This document shows positions 61,354-64,000 of a stretch of 64,000 nt of DNA, piece by piece. Source of the stretch: Tenericutes bacterium MO-XQ (GTDB lineage: Bacteria; Bacillota_I; Bacilli_A; Acholeplasmatales; Acholeplasmataceae); assembly GCA_002838185.1 (NCBI GenBank), contig CP017948.1, positions 1,984,001 to 2,048,000 of the forward strand, read 5' to 3'. The notes beneath the pieces were generated by a model that was not told the DNA's origin, did not search any database, and saw only the letters and a program-made list of their open reading frames with translations. Positions within the stretch are counted from its first letter, which is position 1, and each line of letters opens with the position of its first letter. Made by a program: the position numbers and the translations under genes.

Positions 61354-62790
61354 TTATTTCCACATACCTAATTCGTTTTCTTGAGCATAAGCTTCTGCAT
61401 TTTTAAACCATTGATCAAGTGAAATACCATTAAACACTAAAGCTTGTGTAGGATCTGAATAGTTATTTTGAGAATATCCCATTTTAACAACCATATAATT
61501 GACTAAAATGTCGTCTGCCCAAACTAAACCTAAATGTCTTTGATAAGTATCTCTAATACCTGATACTGGATCATGTTGAATATAAACATGTTCTGCATTT
61601 TCTAATAAACTTGCTACATAGTTTTTAGCATCAGTTGCTAGTGTACCTGATCCTGTTTCAAGTGTATCAATACCAATAAATCTAACGCGATCATTATCTT
61701 CAAAACCTGGTGTAAAGTATGCTGTGTCACCATCATTATTCCAAATGTATTCAACTTCTACTACGCCACCTGGTTGTGTATAATAATCTAATGCTTTATA
61801 AATATCTTCTAATACAAATGTATCTGGGTAAGAAACTGGATGTGAACCAAACATTTCAAAGTTATCAACTGCATAAACTCCCCACTGGGAAAGTTCAAAC
61901 GTGGACTTAGCTTCAGAAACAAACATGTGTCTGACAAATGTTCTGTCATTTGCATAAAGTAAGCCTGAACCGATTGTTCCAAAGACATCTGTATTTTCAC
62001 CATTATAATAGGTAAGTGCTATAGCTTCTCTACCAATAAATACTAAATCTTGTGATTCCATATCTGCCAGCAACAATATTTCAGCACTACTTGCTGAACT
62101 TGCAATAATGAATGTTTCGCCAGCTGCTATTGTTCCTGTAAGTGGAATTTCTATTTCTTGAGTTTCAGTAACCAGTCTTTTATAAATAGTTAATGAAAAA
62201 TTTCCTAAGTCGATGGCTTCTTCTGTCGTATTATAAAGTTCGATCATCTTAGAATCATCAGAGCCTTCATAATACTTAGATATGATAAGTCCAGTTTCTG
62301 GAATAATGAGTTCTTCTGCTATATAAACAACAATTTCGCTATTATTATTTACGATATCTCCAGCTTCTAAACCATCTTCATATTGAACAAATAAACCTTC
62401 TGCAACATCGTTTGTTTCAATGGTTTGGATTTCTATAATAAGTGTTGGAAACTTTTGGAAGCTTGCATATATTTGAGATTGTGTTTTCCCAGTTAAATCT
62501 GGAAGTACATTGGCAAATTTCGCAAACTGAACAACAACTTGTGTACCTGGTTCAACTGCTTGACCAGCTTCAAATCCTTCTCCATAAGAAACAAAAGTTC
62601 CTTCTGTTATATCAATATTAATGACATCTTCAATAGATGTTTGTAATCCTAATCCAGACATAATATTTACTACTTCTTGTTTTGATTTTCCTGTTAAATC
62701 TGGGAGGGTTAATCCTTCATCTTCTTGACATGCAGCAACCGTTAATAAAGACAAGATTGCTACAACTAATACTACTATTTTTTTTATCAT
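61354..62790 (-). CDS. Surface lipoprotein with PASTA, LTD and SNase domains
   Basis: A lipoprotein signal (MIKKIVVLVVAILSLLTVAAC) anchors it outside the membrane. Two PASTA-like repeats follow (LPDLTGKSKQEVVNIMSGLG; LPDLTGKTQSQIYASF, residues 25-160), then a lamin-tail domain (GLIISKYYEGSDDSKMIELY, about 165-310), then a thermonuclease domain (345-478). The nuclease keeps VRFIGIDTLE (Arg, Asp, Thr, Glu in catalytic positions; Pro to Leu in DTPE) and the second Arg in DTYQRHLGLVWA. It should cut extracellular DNA or RNA. I start at 62790, with AGGAGA nine bases before; two other in-frame ATGs lie upstream. Confidence 0.88.
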   Translation of the reverse strand: MIKKIVVLVVAILSLLTVAACQEDEGLTLPDLTGKSKQEVVNIMSGLGLQTSIEDVINIDITEGTFVSYGEGFEAGQAVEPGTQVVVQFAKFANVLPDLTGKTQSQIYASFQKFPTLIIEIQTIETNDVAEGLFVQYEDGLEAGDIVNNNSEIVVYIAEELIIPETGLIISKYYEGSDDSKMIELYNTTEEAIDLGNFSLTIYKRLVTETQEIEIPLTGTIAAGETFIIASSASSAEILLLADMESQDLVFIGREAIALTYYNGENTDVFGTIGSGLLYANDRTFVRHMFVSEAKSTFELSQWGVYAVDNFEMFGSHPVSYPDTFVLEDIYKALDYYTQPGGVVEVEYIWNNDGDTAYFTPGFEDNDRVRFIGIDTLETGSGTLATDAKNYVASLLENAEHVYIQHDPVSGIRDTYQRHLGLVWADDILVNYMVVKMGYSQNNYSDPTQALVFNGISLDQWFKNAEAYAQENELGMWK

Positions 62791-62904
62791 AATCATACAT
62801 CTCCTAAAGTTAGTGTGCATTAAATATTATATCACAATAAGGGGTTTAATCCTATATTTATGTGAAGGATTTTAAAATCTGGTTTTTATAAAAAACCAAG
62901 AAAA

Positions 62905-62936
62905 AAAGTGGTTCCGTTAAGAAACGAAACCACTTT
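62905..62936 (-). terminator. Terminator after the LTD-repeat gene
   Basis: AAAGTGGTT (62905-62913) and AACCACTTT (62928-62936) pair, with an inner CGTT/AACG stem; a T-run follows on the minus strand. Confidence 0.85.
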
Positions 62937-62963
62937 ATATCAAAATCTAAATGTCAATAAAAA

Positions 62964-64000
62964 TTATGATACTGTATGAGAACCTAAATTGCTAAATGTA
63001 TCTTCTGGATGTACAACCCATTCAGTTTCAGTAAATGTAGCATTTGGCATAGTGATTGCTGCATCACGTACTAATGTATAATTTGCTGTAGAACCAGTGC
63101 CTACTGTCCATGATGAACCTGGATCAACACCGATAACACCAATAACATCAATAACAACACCATCTTTTAATAATGCAACTGCATCATCGCCATTCCAGTT
63201 TGGAACACTTGGATAAGCAAAATTAACATCTGCAACATCTAAGATAGCTTGAACAGCACTTGAATTTGCGATAACAAACACATCGCCAGCTGCTAATGTA
63301 CCTGTCATATCATATGTTTGTGATGCTTCTGCACTACCATTTGAATATAATGCTAATGAATAAGGAGTTAAATCTACATCTGCTCCAGTTGGATTATAAA
63401 TTTCTAATGCTTTATTACTTGATGATCCTTCAATATATTCAGAAATGAATAAATCTGGTTGAGGAGGAACTACCATTGTATGTGAGCCTAAATACATAAA
63501 TGTATCAACATCATATACAACCCATTCTTCAGGAGTAAATGTAGTGTTAGGTCCGATAACTGATTCTGCACGAACTAGTGTATTATCGGCAGTATCGCCT
63601 GTACCAACAGTCCATGCTGAGCCTGGATCTTCTCCAACAACACCAAATACATCAATAACTACACCATTTTTAAGAAGTTCAACTGCATCATCACCATTAA
63701 AGAATGTAACTGATGATGTAATATCGCCTTCATCTGAAATAGCAGCAACTGCTGATGAGTTATAAATAACATATACATCGCCATTAGCTAATGTTCCAGT
63801 TAGTGCTAGTGTATTATTTGGAGTTGAAGCGCCATTTGAATATTGATTAATTGAGTAAATTGATAAATCAACATCTGCGCCAGTTCCATTAAAGATTTCT
63901 AATGCTTTATTGCTTGAAGACCCTTCGATATATTCTGAGAAGAATAAGTCTAGGGCACCAGAAACTGGTGTTTCTGGTACGCCTACTAATACTTCAAACA
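62964..64000 (-). CDS. Surface protein with repeated lamin-tail domains (N-terminus beyond window)
   Basis: The frame is open from base 64000 to the stop at 62964, about 345 codons, so the start lies outside. Two LTD modules of about 165 residues are visible, each beginning with a form of LFISEYIEGSSSNKALEIYN and sharing GDDAVALLKDGVVIDVIG / GDDAVELLKNGVVIDVFG and DPGSSWTVGTG. LTD domains of this type occur in secreted nucleases and other extracellular proteins. The catalytic part, if any, would be further upstream. It is followed by a terminator and by the SNase lipoprotein operon. An internal ATG at 63497 is not the start. Confidence 0.88.
   Translation of the reverse strand, partial: FEVLVGVPETPVSGALDLFFSEYIEGSSSNKALEIFNGTGADVDLSIYSINQYSNGASTPNNTLALTGTLANGDVYVIYNSSAVAAISDEGDITSSVTFFNGDDAVELLKNGVVIDVFGVVGEDPGSAWTVGTGDTADNTLVRAESVIGPNTTFTPEEWVVYDVDTFMYLGSHTMVVPPQPDLFISEYIEGSSSNKALEIYNPTGADVDLTPYSLALYSNGSAEASQTYDMTGTLAAGDVFVIANSSAVQAILDVADVNFAYPSVPNWNGDDAVALLKDGVVIDVIGVIGVDPGSSWTVGTGSTANYTLVRDAAITMPNATFTETEWVVHPEDTFSNLGSHTVS

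Noticed and set aside
1-64000. tRNA or rRNA genes
   Set aside because: I looked at the intergenic gaps and saw no cloverleaf-like or rRNA-like sequence; all gaps over 150 bp hold promoters, terminators or IS ends only.

Overview
The window is an AT-rich, low-GC Gram-positive type chromosome segment. It uses the standard code: Trp is TGG, TGA and TAA are stops, and Shine-Dalgarno sites are strong (AGGAGG, AGAGGTGAT). The gene set (rpoE delta subunit, pdxST with a PdxR-type regulator, dnaX-ybaB-recR, a CTP-controlled pyrG leader, lipoprotein signal peptides) points to a Firmicute or Mollicute-related bacterium. The energy genes (Na+-NQR/Rnf-like complex), adenosylcobalamin-type ribonucleotide reductase and LTD/SNase secreted nuclease proteins would suit a fermentative, Izemoplasma/Acholeplasma-like lineage. 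That placement is inference from gene content only. Almost all genes lie on the minus strand.

Layout. 1-4.6 kb: the start of an amino-acid binding lipoprotein and an nqrBCDEF-like operon with no nqrA, rnfB or rnfC. 4.8-10.7 kb: a 4-TM protein, an aldehyde dehydrogenase, and nrdJ whose terminator has been split by an IS1182-family insertion. 10.9-18.1 kb: an RND exporter with its TetR regulator and operator, a rhomboid protease, and a MacB-like ABC exporter. 18.2-21.1 kb: pdxR divergent from pdxST. 21.1-29.4 kb: an XRE protein with a membrane partner, pfkB, a broken gtrA, ridA, htpG, an amino-acid permease/binding protein pair, yerC and a frameshifted osmC/ohr. 29.5-38.3 kb: a nuclease-helicase fusion, a SecB-like protein, an alpha/beta hydrolase, an enoyl-CoA hydratase-like enzyme and two GGDEF proteins. 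38.5-44.2 kb: a small ferredoxin, an ISL3-family element with multiple end repeats, and an amino-sugar cluster in which nagB and a ROK kinase gene are both broken. 44.3-52 kb: an HI0933 flavoprotein, an SGNH hydrolase, two tandem paralogous lipoproteins, fba, pyrG and a membrane GNAT-like protein. 52.3-60.5 kb: rpoE, recR-ybaB-dnaX, mnmE, mgtC, a ttcA-like gene and two tandem DHH phosphoesterases. 60.5-64 kb: a membrane protein, a PASTA-LTD-SNase lipoprotein and a protein with repeated LTD modules that runs off the right edge.

How the genes fit together. The NQR-like complex would couple NADH oxidation to ion pumping. RND, MacB-like and amino-acid ABC systems move solutes. SNase/LTD proteins outside the cell, the DHH nano-RNases and pyrG suggest extracellular nucleic acid is degraded and nucleotides are handled inside. 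Four genes carry disabling lesions (gtrA, osmC/ohr, nagB, ROK) and two IS elements sit exactly at gene ends or terminators. This fits a genome under active decay, although sequencing errors cannot be excluded for the single-base lesions.
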